Assembly: GCF_037201815.1 (NCBI RefSeq)
Contig: NZ_CP147407.1
Coordinates: forward strand, 372,001 to 436,000
Reading direction: 5' to 3'
From: Metabacillus sp. FJAT-52054
GTDB lineage: Bacteria; Bacillota; Bacilli; Bacillales; Bacillaceae
Length of the DNA: 64,000 nucleotides
In this document: one piece after another, positions 17,654 to 27,655 of the stretch
How positions within the stretch are numbered: the stretch's first letter is position 1
How the letters are laid out: each line of letters begins with the position of its first letter
Translations under genes and position numbers: made by a program
Notes under the pieces: model-generated
What the model was told of the DNA's origin: nothing
Databases searched by the model: none
The model's input: only the letters and a program-made list of their open reading frames with translations

Positions 17654-17728
17654 TTATTCAAGTAAGGCTGCTTCACTCGTGCAGCACATCGTTATCTAGT
17701 TTTGAAAGAGCAATCTTTCAACCACATA

Positions 17729-17844
<116 letters not shown>

Positions 17845-17849
17845 ACATG

Positions 17850-17886
17850 AAAAAAAGGCTTGCCCCTTAGGGGGTGGGTCTTTTTT
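17850..17886 (+). terminator. Terminator of the second rRNA operon
   Basis: Same stem GGCTTGCCCC / GGGGTGGGTC and T-tract as after the first operon. The roughly 145 nt that follow are also the same in both copies, up to the start of the 20-bp arrays. Confidence 0.9.
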
Positions 17887-18030
17887 GTTTGGGATTGGGA
17901 ATGCGGGATACGCTATGGATAGAGGGAGATAGAAGGAGTGGCGGATACGTGATTCGGTATACGCCATGGGCTGCGGAAAGGGATCCAACGAATAGAGGCG
18001 GCTCCGATCTCTGTCGAACCCTCCCGAAAA

Positions 18031-18150
18031 GTCGATATCCGCTCATTTTAGTCGATAAATCGAAACAATCGTCGATATATCAAATTAATCGCCGATATAT
18101 TAAAATTTCGGTCGATATCCGCTCAAGAATAGCCGATATCTTTCCTGCTG
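18031..18150 (+). repeat. Array of six degenerate 20-bp CGATAT units behind rRNA operon 2
   Basis: Unit starts fall at 18031, 18051, 18071, 18091, 18111 and 18132. First and last units match those of the array at 11853, but there are six units instead of seven and the inner units differ. This is what unit loss or gain by slippage or recombination after duplication would leave. Confidence 0.88.
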
Positions 18151-18403
18151 CCCTCAAATGACGTAATTTAAAAACCATATTCTGCCTCATTTTCATCCAC
18201 CATCCCCTGTACTGAGTCGCGAGGCCGAACCCTATCACCGGTTTCGAAGAAAAGAGGACGAGTTTTAATCGAAAATCCACGATCCTCATCATTTTCTCCT
18301 CCATAAGGCACCCCACAGATACTCCGATAACCGCACCCTCCGAATAATCACCAACCATCTCATTCGCCGATAGACTTTCACGCCACCTCATTCAAATCCC
18401 CAT
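18151..18403. other. Intergenic region between the repeat array and the deaminase promoter
   Basis: About 250 nt without a convincing gene. A minus-strand frame runs through it into the array but has no ribosome site and no recognisable composition. No RNA element is seen. Confidence 0.6.
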
Positions 18404-18432
18404 TTGTCCCCCACACCATTCCCTATTATAAT
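18404..18432 (+). promoter_or_regulatory. Promoter of the deaminase-yebG unit
   Basis: TTGTCC at 18404-18409, a 17-nt spacer and a consensus TATAAT at 18427-18432, 24 nt upstream of the deaminase ATG. Confidence 0.75.
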
Positions 18433-18456
18433 GAAACAAACAGAGGTGATAATTCA

Positions 18457-18885
18457 ATGTCAGCGAAAATCAGCCCGCAGGACGAGGAATTGATCCAGGC
18501 TGCAAAAGAAATCATTCGTGAACATTACGAGTACGGGAAGCATCATGTCGGCGCCGCTCTCCGAACAGCTTCCGGAGAAATTATCAGGGCCGTTCATATT
18601 GAAGCATACATTGGAAGGGTTACGGTATGTGCAGAAGCGATTGCGATTGGGAAGGCTATATCTGAAGGCTTTCGTGAGTTTGAGGCGATTGTGGCGGTTC
18701 GGCACCCCGGCCCGGATGAGCATGATCGTGAAATCAAGGTTGTTGCGCCGTGCGGAATGTGCAGGGAACTGATCGGTGATTACGGGGAAAATATGAAGGT
18801 TATTTTAGATACGAAAGACGGTCTTGCAAAACTAAGCATTCAAGAACTGCTTCCCCTTAAATATACGAGACCGACTGAAACGTAA
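18457..18885 (+). CDS. Cytidine deaminase family protein, blasticidin-S-deaminase-like
   Basis: A 142-residue zinc-dependent nucleoside deaminase fold. The active-site pair is visible: VCAEAIAIGKAISEG, with the zinc Cys and catalytic Glu near residues 53-55, and APCGMCRELI, with two more zinc Cys near residues 97-100. The HIEAYIGRVTVCAEA context and length resemble blasticidin-S deaminase more than housekeeping Cdd. Family enzymes deaminate cytidine or related aminopyrimidine nucleosides, and the natural substrate here is unknown. AGAGGTGA precedes the ATG. It lies 32 nt upstream of yebG and just before the purine operon, so a salvage role is plausible but inferred. Confidence 0.82.
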   Translation: MSAKISPQDEELIQAAKEIIREHYEYGKHHVGAALRTASGEIIRAVHIEAYIGRVTVCAEAIAIGKAISEGFREFEAIVAVRHPGPDEHDREIKVVAPCGMCRELIGDYGENMKVILDTKDGLAKLSIQELLPLKYTRPTET

Positions 18886-18917
18886 ATTTGCTGCTAAGAT
18901 AAAAGAGGGATCATTAA

Positions 18918-19118
18918 ATGACTGATAAGCCAACAAAAAAGAAATTTGAGGTCGCAGAGAATGAAAGCATTGGTGCTGTTCTCGACCGCATGAAGGAAGA
19001 AGGATATGCTCCTGTACGCAGAATGGAGGAACCTATCTTTAAAGAAGTAAAAGAGAATGGACAAACACAGATTGTTCCGGCAGGAAGAATGATTGTATTT
19101 GAAGGGAAGTTGCTCTAA
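18918..19118 (+). CDS. yebG: NETI-motif protein YebG
   Basis: A 66-residue conserved small protein found just upstream of purE in many Bacillus genomes; its function is unknown. The name-giving motif, usually NETI, reads NESI here ([17 protein letters not shown]). The rest of the pattern, PVRRMEEP and [11 protein letters not shown], is intact. GAGGG lies 8 nt before the ATG. It is probably cotranscribed with the deaminase. The stop codon overlaps the first PurBox of the pur operon, so the end of this gene doubles as regulatory DNA. Confidence 0.88.
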   Translation: MTDKPTKKKFEVAENESIGAVLDRMKEEGYAPVRRMEEPIFKEVKENGQTQIVPAGRMIVFEGKLL

Positions 19119-19160
19119 ACCCGAACGATATACCCCTTTAATGCAGTAATGTTCGATATT
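19117..19160. promoter_or_regulatory. Pair of inverted PurBoxes (PurR operator) of the pur operon
   Basis: AAACCCGAACGAT at 19117-19129 and, in opposite orientation, AATGTTCGATATT at 19148-19160 each match the PurR PurBox AWWWCCGAACWWT with one or two deviations. They are separated by 18 nt and lie directly upstream of the -35 box, the arrangement known for the B. subtilis pur operon. PurR represses from here when PRPP is low. Confidence 0.88.
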
Positions 19161-19165
19161 TTGTA

Positions 19166-19195
19166 TTGACATGTTACAAAATCTCTTGTTATGAT
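19166..19195 (+). promoter_or_regulatory. SigA promoter of the pur operon
   Basis: TTGACA at 19166-19171, an 18-nt spacer and TATGAT at 19190-19195, immediately after the second PurBox and upstream of the riboswitch leader. Confidence 0.86.
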
Positions 19196-19217
19196 GGAGA
19201 TGAAAATAACGACGAAG

Positions 19218-19288
19218 CCTTCATATAAATTTGGGGATATGGCCCAAGAGTTTCTACCCGGACACCGTAAATGACCGGACTATGAGGG
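19218..19288 (+). promoter_or_regulatory. Purine riboswitch aptamer, guanine class
   Basis: P1 is formed by CCTTCATA (19218-19225) and TATGAGGG (19281-19288). The joining segments are canonical: ATAAAT, GGATATGG and GTTTCTACC. The specificity base in GACTATG is C (19280), not U, so it should bind guanine or hypoxanthine rather than adenine. The downstream terminator makes this an off switch for the pur operon. Confidence 0.95.
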
Positions 19289-19325
19289 AAAGTGGATTAA
19301 CCAGCGTAGTGGATATACATACTAT

Positions 19326-19372
19326 GCCCGGTTCGTATTGCTTTCTCTTAAGCATACGGCCGGGCTTTTTTT
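19326..19372 (+). terminator. Riboswitch-controlled terminator before purE
   Basis: GCCCGG and CGTAT pair with ATACG and CCGGGC, followed by TTTTTTT. It lies 25 nt upstream of the purE start and is the expression platform of the purine riboswitch. Confidence 0.93.
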
Positions 19373-19397
19373 CATTTTAGGAGAGCGGGGGAGAGCG

Positions 19398-19886
19398 ATG
19401 ATCGAACAGGTTGGAGTCATTATGGGAAGCCAGTCAGATTGGGAAACGATGAGACATGCGTGCGAGCTGCTGGATGAACTTGAGATTTTTTATGAAAAAA
19501 AAGTTGTATCTGCTCACCGGACACCAGAGCTCATGTTTGAATATGCGGAATCGGCCAGGGAACGGGGGCTTAAAGTCATTATCGCAGGTGCAGGCGGGGC
19601 TGCCCATCTTCCTGGAATGGTAGCTGCAAAGACAACCCTGCCGGTGATTGGCGTCCCGGTTCAGTCAAAGGCTCTTAACGGGCTTGATTCACTCCTTTCT
19701 ATTGTGCAAATGCCTGGAGGTGTTCCGGTTGCAACGGTAGCAATCGGAAAGGCAGGTGCTGTGAATGCGGCACTGCTTGCTGCACAGATTCTCTCCCTGT
19801 CAGACGGCAGGATTGAAGCGGCTCTTGCCAAACGGAGAGAGGATACCCGCCAGGCCGTGCTTGAAAGCAGTGATGCTCTTGTATAA
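19398..19886 (+). CDS. purE: N5-carboxyaminoimidazole ribonucleotide mutase
   Basis: Class I PurE, 162 aa, converts N5-CAIR to CAIR in purine synthesis, working after PurK. Signatures are [10 protein letters not shown] (residues 9-18), SAHRTPE near residue 40 and [12 protein letters not shown] near residue 68. The ATG at 19398 follows GGGGGAGAG; a longer reading would start inside the riboswitch terminator and is rejected. It is the first gene of the operon and overlaps purK by 14 nt. Confidence 0.97.
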   Translation: MIEQVGVIMGSQSDWETMRHACELLDELEIFYEKKVVSAHRTPELMFEYAESARERGLKVIIAGAGGAAHLPGMVAAKTTLPVIGVPVQSKALNGLDSLLSIVQMPGGVPVATVAIGKAGAVNAALLAAQILSLSDGRIEAALAKRREDTRQAVLESSDALV

Positions 19887-20997
19887 GCAGATTTTACCCG
19901 GACAGACGATTGGCATCATTGGCGGAGGACAGCTGGGACGGATGATGGCATTGGATGCGAGAAATATGGGTTACAGGATTGCGGTTCTTGACCCCGCACC
20001 GGATAGTCCATGCGGCCAGGTTGCAGACATTGAAATCACGGCGGCGTACAGCGATATAGATGCCATTAAGCAGCTTGCAGATGTAAGTGACGTGATCACA
20101 TATGAATTTGAGAATATTGATTATGATGCTCTCGTGTGGCTTGAAAGCAACGCTTATCTTCCGCAGGGAAGCCGCCTGCTTTCACTGACCCAGGATAGGC
20201 AGACGGAAAAAGAAGCCATCCAGGAAACAGGCTGCCAGGTGGCACCATACAGTATTCTTGAGAACGGCAACGGCCTTGAGGATGCGCTTGAAGATATCGG
20301 TTTCCCTGCCGTTTTAAAAACATGCAGAGGCGGCTACGATGGTAAAGGGCAGGCGGTGATCAAGAGTCCGGCTGATATAGAAGAGGCTGAAAAGCTGCTG
20401 AATCTGGGGAAATGCATTCTTGAAAAATGGGTTCCCTTTGAGAAAGAGCTCTCCATCATTGTCACAAGAAACCCGAGCGGGGATGTAAAGGTCTTTCCGG
20501 CAGCTGAGAATGTTCACCGTGAGAACATCCTTCATCTAAGCATTGTTCCAGCGAGAATAACAGCCGACATCGAAAAAAGGGCAAAAGATGCTGCGTTAAA
20601 GCTTGCTGAGCGCTTTGAATTGGTTGGAACACTGGCCGTTGAAATGTTTTTGACTGAGGATGGAGAGATCTTCATCAATGAATTGGCGCCGAGGCCGCAT
20701 AATTCAGGCCATTACACGATGGATTTGTGCGAAACCTCCCAGTTTGAACAGCATATCCGCTCCGTTTGTAATTTGCCACTTGGAAGAACGGATTTATTGA
20801 AAAAAGGGCTGATGGTGAACGTATTAGGCGAACATCTCGAAGCTGTTTTAAATAATCTTTCGTTTTTAGATGAAGCTGCGTTATACTTGTACGGTAAAAA
20901 GGAAAACAAGCCAAAGAGAAAAATGGGGCATGTTACCTTTAAAACGGACGTCATTGAAGAAACGATGGAGAAAATATCAAATCAGTGGGGTCAATAG
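19873..20997 (+). CDS. purK: N5-carboxyaminoimidazole ribonucleotide synthase
   Basis: ATP-grasp enzyme of 374 aa that makes N5-CAIR from AIR, bicarbonate and ATP. The N-terminal nucleotide-binding motif is [16 protein letters not shown]-grasp parts include [12 protein letters not shown] near residue 150, and [15 protein letters not shown] near residue 268 holds metal-binding residues. The start is placed at the ATG at 19873, inside the end of purE, giving a length close to B. subtilis PurK. The ribosome site is weak, which suggests coupling to purE. Confidence 0.95.
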   Translation: MLLYKQILPGQTIGIIGGGQLGRMMALDARNMGYRIAVLDPAPDSPCGQVADIEITAAYSDIDAIKQLADVSDVITYEFENIDYDALVWLESNAYLPQGSRLLSLTQDRQTEKEAIQETGCQVAPYSILENGNGLEDALEDIGFPAVLKTCRGGYDGKGQAVIKSPADIEEAEKLLNLGKCILEKWVPFEKELSIIVTRNPSGDVKVFPAAENVHRENILHLSIVPARITADIEKRAKDAALKLAERFELVGTLAVEMFLTEDGEIFINELAPRPHNSGHYTMDLCETSQFEQHIRSVCNLPLGRTDLLKKGLMVNVLGEHLEAVLNNLSFLDEAALYLYGKKENKPKRKMGHVTFKTDVIEETMEKISNQWGQ

Positions 20998-21015
20998 GAG
21001 AACGGAGGATTTACG

Positions 21016-22308
21016 ATGATCGAACGTTATACAAGGCCGGAAATGGGGGCCATCTGGACAGAGGAAAACCGTTTCCAGGCGTGGCTTGAGGTAGAAATTC
21101 TTGCATGTGAAGCATGGGCTGAGCTTGGGGTCATCCCTAAGGAAGATACAGTGCTTCTGCGTGAGAATGCTTCCTTTGACATTAACCGCATTAAAGAGAT
21201 TGAAGAGGAAACAAGACATGATGTTGTTGCCTTTACAAGAGCGGTTTCTGAAACACTTGGCGAAGAGCGCAAATGGGTCCATTACGGACTTACTTCTACA
21301 GATGTTGTGGATACCGCGCTATCTTACCTTTTGAAGCAGGCCAATGATATTTTAAGAGCAGACCTTGAGCGCTTTGTGGAAATTCTTAAAAATAAAGCGA
21401 TTGAACACAAATACACGGTGATGATGGGCCGCACGCACGGTGTCCATGCAGAGCCGACGACATTCGGTTTGAAGCTTGGCCTGTGGTATGAGGAAATGAA
21501 ACGGAACCTGGAGCGTTTTAACCGTTCTGCAGAAGGCATTGAATTCGGAAAAATGTCAGGCGCAGTTGGAACGTATGCCAATATCGATCCGTTTGTTGAA
21601 AAATATGTGTGCGAGAGGCTTGGTCTTCAGGCAGCACCGATCTCAACTCAAACCCTTCAGCGCGACCGCCACGCTGACTATATGAGCACCCTTGCACTGA
21701 TTGCCACATCAATTGAAAAATTCGCCGTAGAAGTACGCGGACTTCAGAAGAGTGAAACGCGCGAGGTAGAGGAATTTTTCGCGAAAGGACAAAAGGGCTC
21801 CTCAGCCATGCCGCATAAACGCAATCCAATCGGATCGGAAAACATGACTGGGCTTGCCCGTGTCATCCGCGGATACATGATGACGGCTTATGAAAATGTA
21901 CCGCTATGGCATGAGCGTGATATTTCCCACTCCTCTGCAGAACGGATCATTTTGCCGGATGCAACCATTGCACTGAACTATATGCTGAACCGCTTCGGAA
22001 ATATCATTAAGAACCTGACCGTGTTCCCTGAAAACATGAAGCGCAACATGGATCGTACCCTTGGGCTGATTTACTCCCAGCGTGTCCTGCTTGCTCTTAT
22101 TGACTCAGGCATGGCTCGTGAAGCAGCGTACGATCTGGTTCAGCCGAAAGCAATGGAGGCTTGGGAAACACAAGTCCACTTCCGCACATTAGTAGAAGCG
22201 GATCCGGCTGTTACCGAACGTTTAACACCAGCTGTAATCGATGACTGCTTCGATTACAACTACCACTTGAAAAATGTAGATGCCATTTTTAACAGGCTCG
22301 GTCTATAA
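21016..22308 (+). CDS. purB: Adenylosuccinate lyase
   Basis: A 430-aa member of the fumarase/aspartase superfamily. It cleaves SAICAR to AICAR and adenylosuccinate to AMP, so it acts in both IMP and AMP synthesis. The signature [11 protein letters not shown] near residue 261 contains the catalytic serine loop; TSTDVVDTA and [14 protein letters not shown] lie earlier. CGGAGGATTTACG precedes the ATG, 18 nt after purK. A hairpin and a 79-nt gap, the largest inside the operon, follow. Confidence 0.97.
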   Translation: MIERYTRPEMGAIWTEENRFQAWLEVEILACEAWAELGVIPKEDTVLLRENASFDINRIKEIEEETRHDVVAFTRAVSETLGEERKWVHYGLTSTDVVDTALSYLLKQANDILRADLERFVEILKNKAIEHKYTVMMGRTHGVHAEPTTFGLKLGLWYEEMKRNLERFNRSAEGIEFGKMSGAVGTYANIDPFVEKYVCERLGLQAAPISTQTLQRDRHADYMSTLALIATSIEKFAVEVRGLQKSETREVEEFFAKGQKGSSAMPHKRNPIGSENMTGLARVIRGYMMTAYENVPLWHERDISHSSAERIILPDATIALNYMLNRFGNIIKNLTVFPENMKRNMDRTLGLIYSQRVLLALIDSGMAREAAYDLVQPKAMEAWETQVHFRTLVEADPAVTERLTPAVIDDCFDYNYHLKNVDAIFNRLGL

Positions 22309-22314
22309 AACTGG

Positions 22315-22339
22315 AGGGGCAAAGCAAAACTTTGCCTCT
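22315..22339 (+). other. Intercistronic hairpin between purB and purC
   Basis: AGGGGCAAAG and CTTTGCCTCT form a 10-bp stem (one G-T pair) with a CAAAA loop, followed only by TTTCC. It may be a weak terminator or an RNA-stability element between the purEKB and purCSQLF blocks. Confidence 0.65.
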
Positions 22340-22387
22340 TTCCAATCTTAAAATTCCCAATATTCCGACTACAGGAGGGCGAAATCA

Positions 22388-23098
22388 ATGGAATTGCTTT
22401 ATGAGGGAAAAGCGAAGCGCATTTACAGAACAGAGCGTGAGGGTGAATTTCTTGTTTCCTATAAAGACTCCGCTACGGCATTTAACGGAGAGAAAAAAAC
22501 AGAGATTACTGGAAAAGGCCGATTAAACAACGAGATTTCCGTTCTGATTTTTGAAAAGCTCAAAGAAGCAGGCGTTGCCAACCACCTAATCCGCAAAGTT
22601 TCTGAAACCGAGCAGCTGGTAGAGGAAGTCACCATTATTCCGCTTGAAGTCGTTGTACGGAACACGGTCGCCGGAAGTATGGCGAAGCGTCTCGGCATCG
22701 AGGAAGGAACACCAATCCCTGAACCCATTGTTGAGTTTTACTACAAGGATGATGCGCTAGGAGATCCGCTTATCACAGAGAGCCATATCAAACTATTGAA
22801 AGCGGCAGCACCGGATCAAATCGAAGAACTGAAAACAAAAGCCCTTAAAGTAAATGAAGTGCTCATTCCATATTTTTCAGAGAGAAATGTAAGACTGATA
22901 GACTTCAAGCTTGAATTCGGCCTCCGAAAAGACGGAACGATTTTACTGGCGGATGAAATTTCCCCGGATACGTGCCGCCTGTGGGATAAAGAGACAAACG
23001 AAAAGTTTGATAAAGATGTTTTTCGCCGGGATCTTGGCAGTTTGACTGAAGCGTACGAAGAAATCTTAAAACGATTGGGAGGACCCGCACATGTATAA
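22388..23098 (+). CDS. purC: SAICAR synthetase
   Basis: Phosphoribosylaminoimidazole-succinocarboxamide synthase, 236 aa. It condenses CAIR with aspartate using ATP. Signatures are LYEGKAKRIY at the N-terminus, VVVRNTVAGSMAKRLG near residue 88 and RLIDFKLEFG and LADEISPDTCRLWD in the C-terminal half. CAGGAGGGCG precedes the ATG. It overlaps purS by 8 nt and starts the tightly packed purCSQLF block. Confidence 0.97.
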   Translation: MELLYEGKAKRIYRTEREGEFLVSYKDSATAFNGEKKTEITGKGRLNNEISVLIFEKLKEAGVANHLIRKVSETEQLVEEVTIIPLEVVVRNTVAGSMAKRLGIEEGTPIPEPIVEFYYKDDALGDPLITESHIKLLKAAAPDQIEELKTKALKVNEVLIPYFSERNVRLIDFKLEFGLRKDGTILLADEISPDTCRLWDKETNEKFDKDVFRRDLGSLTEAYEEILKRLGGPAHV

Positions 23099-23345
23099 AG
23101 TGAAGGTGTATGTCAGTTTAAGAGAAAGTATTTTGGATCCGCAGGGGAACGCCGTGAAGAATGCGCTGCACAGCATGTCCTACGGTGAGGTTCAGGACGT
23201 CCGCATCGGTAAATACATGGAGCTGATGATCGAGAAAACCGACCGTCCGCTTGAGGAAACCGTGAAGGAAATGTGTGAAAAGCTTTTAGCAAATACGGTT
23301 ATTGAAGACTACCGCTTTGAAGCAGAGGAGGTTGTCGTTCAGTGA
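23091..23345 (+). CDS. purS: FGAM synthetase subunit PurS
   Basis: A small 84-aa subunit that bridges PurQ and PurL in the three-part FGAM synthetase of Gram-positive bacteria. Typical start [20 protein letters not shown] and core [18 protein letters not shown]. It overlaps purC (8 nt) and purQ (GTGA, 4 nt), ensuring balanced synthesis of the complex. Confidence 0.96.
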   Translation: MYKVKVYVSLRESILDPQGNAVKNALHSMSYGEVQDVRIGKYMELMIEKTDRPLEETVKEMCEKLLANTVIEDYRFEAEEVVVQ

Positions 23346-24025
23346 GATTCGCGGTGATAGTTTTCCCCGGCTCCAACTGTGATGTGGATATGTATCATGC
23401 GATCAAGGATGAGCTTGGAGAAGAAGCAGAGTATGTTTGGCACGATGAAAACGATTTGAGCGAATTTGACGGCATTCTTCTTCCAGGAGGATTTTCATAC
23501 GGAGATTACCTGCGCTCCGGCTCCATTGCTCATTTTTCAAATGTCATGGCGGAAGTGAAAAAAGCGGCTGAACAAGGAAAGCCGGTGCTTGGTGTCTGCA
23601 ATGGATTTCAAATCCTCCTTGAAGCAGGGCTGCTTCCGGGTGCGATGAAACGGAATGAGGGGCTGAAATTCAAGTGCGAACCTGCCTCTTTAAAGGTGGT
23701 CAATGCCAAAACCCCGTTCACATCCGGCTATACAGAAAACCAGGTCATCTCCGTTCCGATTGCTCACGGAGAAGGGAATTATTTCTGCGACGAGCTGACG
23801 CTGAAAAGCCTGACAGAGAACAACCAGATTGTATTTACTTACAGTGAAAATCCGAACGGAAGCCTGGAGGATATTGCGGGGATTGTCAATGAACGAGGCA
23901 ATGTTCTCGGCATGATGCCTCACCCTGAGCGCGCTGTGGATTCCATGCTTGGAAGCGCGGACGGCCTCGCACTGTTTCAATCGATCGTAAAAAACTGGAG
24001 GGAAGCACATGTCACTACTTCTTGA
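23342..24025 (+). CDS. purQ: FGAM synthetase glutaminase subunit PurQ
   Basis: Class I glutamine amidotransferase, 227 aa, supplying ammonia to PurL. The catalytic Cys lies in [13 protein letters not shown] (near residue 86), and the His and Glu in [10 protein letters not shown] (near residue 195). The oxyanion segment is [12 protein letters not shown]. The GTG start overlaps the purS stop by 4 nt, and the end overlaps purL by 17 nt. Confidence 0.97.
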   Translation: MRFAVIVFPGSNCDVDMYHAIKDELGEEAEYVWHDENDLSEFDGILLPGGFSYGDYLRSGSIAHFSNVMAEVKKAAEQGKPVLGVCNGFQILLEAGLLPGAMKRNEGLKFKCEPASLKVVNAKTPFTSGYTENQVISVPIAHGEGNYFCDELTLKSLTENNQIVFTYSENPNGSLEDIAGIVNERGNVLGMMPHPERAVDSMLGSADGLALFQSIVKNWREAHVTTS

Positions 24026-26237
24026 GCCAAATCCTGAACAAATTAAAGCAGAAAAAGTGTATCAGCAGATGGGAATCAGCGACGAAGAATTTGCGATGGT
24101 TGAATCCATTCTCGGACGCCTGCCCAACTATACGGAAACGGGAATTTTCTCCGTTATGTGGTCTGAGCACTGCAGCTATAAAAACTCCAAGCCGATTCTG
24201 AAAAAGTTCCCTGTCACAGGCGAGCATGTTCTGCAGGGACCCGGCGAGGGAGCGGGGATTGTCGATATCGGCGATAACCAGGCGGTTGTTTTTAAAATCG
24301 AGAGCCATAATCACCCTTCTGCTGTTGAGCCTTATCAGGGCGCTGCAACGGGTGTCGGCGGCATCATCCGTGATGTGTTCTCGATGGGCGCGCGCCCGAT
24401 CGCCCTATTAAACTCACTAAGATTCGGTGAGCTGAAATCCCCTCGGGTGAAGTATTTGTTTGAAGAAGTAGTAGCAGGAATTGCCGGTTACGGAAACTGC
24501 ATCGGTATTCCAACCGTTGGCGGCGAAATCCAGTTTGATGCCTCCTATGAAGGAAATCCGCTTGTGAACGCGATGTGTGTCGGACTCATTGACCATAAGG
24601 ATATAAAGAAGGGCCAGGCAAAAGGAGTCGGCAATACGGTCATGTATGTCGGCGCGAAAACAGGCCGTGACGGCATTCACGGAGCCACATTCGCTTCAGA
24701 GGAACTCAACGAAAAATCCGATGAAAAGCGCCCGGCCGTCCAGGTGGGCGATCCGTTCATGGAAAAGCTTCTTCTTGAAGCGTGTCTTGAAGTGATCCAA
24801 AACGATGCGCTTGTCGGGATTCAGGATATGGGAGCGGCGGGACTTACGAGTTCTTCTGCTGAAATGGCAAGCAAGGCAGGCTCGGGAATCGAAATGAATC
24901 TGGATTTGATTCCTCAGCGCGAGTACGGAATGACGCCTTATGAAATGATGCTTTCTGAATCCCAGGAGCGGATGCTGCTTGTTATTGAAAAAGGCCGTGA
25001 GCATGAGATCGAAGCCATTTTTGCAAAATACGATTTGGAAGCCGTGTCAGTCGGGACGGTAACGAATGATAAAATGCTCCGCCTTGTCCATAGAGGAGAG
25101 GTCGTCGTAGAGATTCCGGTAGATGCGTTAGCAGAGGAAGCGCCGGTTTATCATAAACCTTCTGCAGAGCCAGCCTATTTCCGGGAGTTTCAGCAAATGG
25201 AGGAGACGGTGCCAGAGGTTGAAAACCTTGAAGAAACGCTGATCAGCCTTCTTAAGCAGCCGACGATTGCAAGCAAGGAATGGGTCTACAATCAGTACGA
25301 TTATATGGTCCGCACGAATACGGTAGTCGCGCCTGGTTCCGATGCTGCGGTACTGCGCATCCGCGGAACGAAAAAGGCTCTGGCGATGACAACGGACTGC
25401 AACTCGCGCTATCTGTACCTTGATCCGGAAACGGGCGGAAAAATCGCGGTTGCAGAAGCAGCCCGGAACATCGTTTGCTCGGGAGGTACACCGCTTGCCA
25501 TCACGGATTGCCTGAACTTTGGTAATCCGGAAAAGCCGGAGATCTTCTGGCAGCTTGAAAAAGCGGCGGACGGGATGAGTGAGGCTTGTACAGTTCTCGG
25601 TGCTCCGGTTATTGGCGGCAACGTTTCTCTTTATAACGAAACGAACGGAACGGCGATCTATCCGACACCTGTCATCGGAATGGTTGGTCTGATTGAGGAT
25701 ACCGATTACATTACGACACAGGACTTTAAAGAAGCAGGCGATTTCATCTATGTGCTAGGGGATACAAAGCCTGAATTCGGCGGAAGCGAGCTGCAAAAGC
25801 TTGTGTACGGCGAAATTTCCGGAAAAGCCCCGGTGCTTGATTTAGAGGTTGAAAAAACGCGAATGAACCTTTTATCAAAGGCAATCCGTGACGGTCTAGT
25901 TCAATCCGCGCATGATGCAGCAGAAGGCGGACTTGCGGTTGCGCTTGCTGAGTCGGCGTTTTCAGGAAAAGGACTTGGAGCAGATGCCGAGTTAACCGGT
26001 GATGCGGTAACGGCACTGTTCAGTGAGACTCAATCGCGATATATCCTGACGGTACGCCCTGAAAATAAAGAGCGGTTTGAAGAGTTAACAAATGCTGTAA
26101 GAATCGGCCGGGTAACGGACAGCAGAAAATTAACCATTCGTGGAAGCCAAGGGGAACAGTGGGTGGATTTAAGCATCGAGAAGCTTGAAGACGCCTGGAG
26201 AGGAGCCATCCCATGCTTGCTGAAATCAAAGGATTAA
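24009..26237 (+). CDS. purL: FGAM synthetase subunit PurL
   Basis: ATP-dependent synthetase subunit of 742 aa, the small PurL type that needs PurS and PurQ. It converts FGAR to FGAM. Visible motifs are [12 protein letters not shown] near residue 50, [20 protein letters not shown] near residue 95 and two later PurM-like repeats, for example [14 protein letters not shown] and [17 protein letters not shown]. It overlaps purQ at its start and purF by 25 nt at its end. Confidence 0.97.
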   Translation: MSLLLEPNPEQIKAEKVYQQMGISDEEFAMVESILGRLPNYTETGIFSVMWSEHCSYKNSKPILKKFPVTGEHVLQGPGEGAGIVDIGDNQAVVFKIESHNHPSAVEPYQGAATGVGGIIRDVFSMGARPIALLNSLRFGELKSPRVKYLFEEVVAGIAGYGNCIGIPTVGGEIQFDASYEGNPLVNAMCVGLIDHKDIKKGQAKGVGNTVMYVGAKTGRDGIHGATFASEELNEKSDEKRPAVQVGDPFMEKLLLEACLEVIQNDALVGIQDMGAAGLTSSSAEMASKAGSGIEMNLDLIPQREYGMTPYEMMLSESQERMLLVIEKGREHEIEAIFAKYDLEAVSVGTVTNDKMLRLVHRGEVVVEIPVDALAEEAPVYHKPSAEPAYFREFQQMEETVPEVENLEETLISLLKQPTIASKEWVYNQYDYMVRTNTVVAPGSDAAVLRIRGTKKALAMTTDCNSRYLYLDPETGGKIAVAEAARNIVCSGGTPLAITDCLNFGNPEKPEIFWQLEKAADGMSEACTVLGAPVIGGNVSLYNETNGTAIYPTPVIGMVGLIEDTDYITTQDFKEAGDFIYVLGDTKPEFGGSELQKLVYGEISGKAPVLDLEVEKTRMNLLSKAIRDGLVQSAHDAAEGGLAVALAESAFSGKGLGADAELTGDAVTALFSETQSRYILTVRPENKERFEELTNAVRIGRVTDSRKLTIRGSQGEQWVDLSIEKLEDAWRGAIPCLLKSKD

Positions 26238-27643
26238 ACGAGGAATGCGGCGTTTTTGGAATCTGGGGCCATCCTGATTCAGCCCAAATTACGTACTACG
26301 GCTTGCACAGCCTTCAGCACCGCGGCCAGGAGGGCGCGGGCATTGTAACGACGGACGGCAAGACGATGGACTGCGAGAAAGGTCTTGGCTTGATTACGGA
26401 TGTTTTCAACAAAGGCCAGCTTGGAGAAATGAGCGGGAAAGCAGCGATCGGCCACGTCCGGTATGCAACAGCGGGAGGGGGCGGCTATGAAAACGTCCAG
26501 CCGCTTATGTTCCGTTCGCAAAACGGCGGACTGGCACTTGCGCATAACGGGAATCTGGTAAACGCAAACCATTTAAAGCACCAGCTTGAGAGCCAGGGAA
26601 GTATTTTTCAGACAACGTCCGATACGGAAGTGCTTGCCCATTTAATTAAACGAAGCGGCCACTTCTCTTTAAAGGATAAAGTAAAAAACGCCTTATCCAT
26701 GATAAAAGGGGCTTACGCGTTTGTTATTTTAACCGAAACGGAAATGATGGTGGCGCTTGATCCGAACAGCCTCCGCCCTCTGTCAATCGGCCTGCTTGGC
26801 GATGCATATGTGGTCGCATCCGAAACGTGTGCCTTTGATATTGTCGGAGCAGATTACCTGCGCGAGGTGCAGCCGGGCGAACTGATTATCATTAACGACG
26901 ACGGCCTGCAGTCCGAACGGTTCTCCATGAACAGCAACCGATCAATCTGCAGCATGGAATACATTTATTTTTCCAGACCCGACAGCAACATTGACGGAAT
27001 CAACGTGCATACCGCCCGGAAAAACCTCGGCAAGCGTTTGGCCCAGGAAGCGGCAGTGGAAGCAGACGTTGTGACAGGGGTGCCTGATTCCTCTATTTCA
27101 GCAGCAATCGGCTATGCGGAAGCATCCGGTATTCCGTATGAGCTTGGTCTAATTAAAAACCGGTATGTCGGCCGGACATTTATCCAGCCGTCCCAGTCTT
27201 TAAGAGAGCAAGGGGTAAAAATGAAGCTTTCTGCCGTCCGCGGTGTTGTAGAGGGCAAGCGGGTCGTGATGGTCGATGATTCGATCGTCCGCGGAACGAC
27301 GAGCAGACGGATCGTGCAAATGCTGAAGGAAGCAGGCGCGACCGAGGTTCACGTCCGCATCAGCTCACCGCCGATTGCGCATCCGTGCTTTTACGGAATT
27401 GATACTTCTACGCATGAGGAACTGATTGCGTCTTCTCATAACGCAGAAGAGATTCGGGAATTAATCGGTGCCGATTCCATCGCGTTCATCAGTCCGGAAG
27501 GCTTGCTTGATGGAATTGGCCGCCCTTATGAAGGAGAAACAAGAGGACAGTGCATGGCGTGCTTTACCGGCCGCTATCCGACGGAAATTTATGCCGACAC
27601 GCTGCTCCCTCATGAAAAAGAAGTAAAAACAGGTGCACGATAA
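26213..27643 (+). CDS. purF: Amidophosphoribosyltransferase
   Basis: Glutamine PRPP amidotransferase, 476 aa, committed step of purine synthesis. An 11-residue propeptide ([11 protein letters not shown]) precedes the catalytic Cys12, as in the B. subtilis enzyme. Cysteines placed to bind a [4Fe-4S] cluster are seen in [14 protein letters not shown] and QCMACFTGR. The PRPP loop is [16 protein letters not shown]. The family is known to be feedback inhibited by AMP and GMP and inactivated by oxygen through its cluster. Confidence 0.97.
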   Translation: MLAEIKGLNEECGVFGIWGHPDSAQITYYGLHSLQHRGQEGAGIVTTDGKTMDCEKGLGLITDVFNKGQLGEMSGKAAIGHVRYATAGGGGYENVQPLMFRSQNGGLALAHNGNLVNANHLKHQLESQGSIFQTTSDTEVLAHLIKRSGHFSLKDKVKNALSMIKGAYAFVILTETEMMVALDPNSLRPLSIGLLGDAYVVASETCAFDIVGADYLREVQPGELIIINDDGLQSERFSMNSNRSICSMEYIYFSRPDSNIDGINVHTARKNLGKRLAQEAAVEADVVTGVPDSSISAAIGYAEASGIPYELGLIKNRYVGRTFIQPSQSLREQGVKMKLSAVRGVVEGKRVVMVDDSIVRGTTSRRIVQMLKEAGATEVHVRISSPPIAHPCFYGIDTSTHEELIASSHNAEEIRELIGADSIAFISPEGLLDGIGRPYEGETRGQCMACFTGRYPTEIYADTLLPHEKEVKTGAR

Positions 27644-27655
27644 GGAGGAACGGAC

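Noticed and set aside
19338..19397. A longer purE reading starting at 19338
   Set aside because: It would begin inside the riboswitch terminator hairpin; the ATG at 19398 has GGGGGAGAG at the right distance and matches the family N-terminus.
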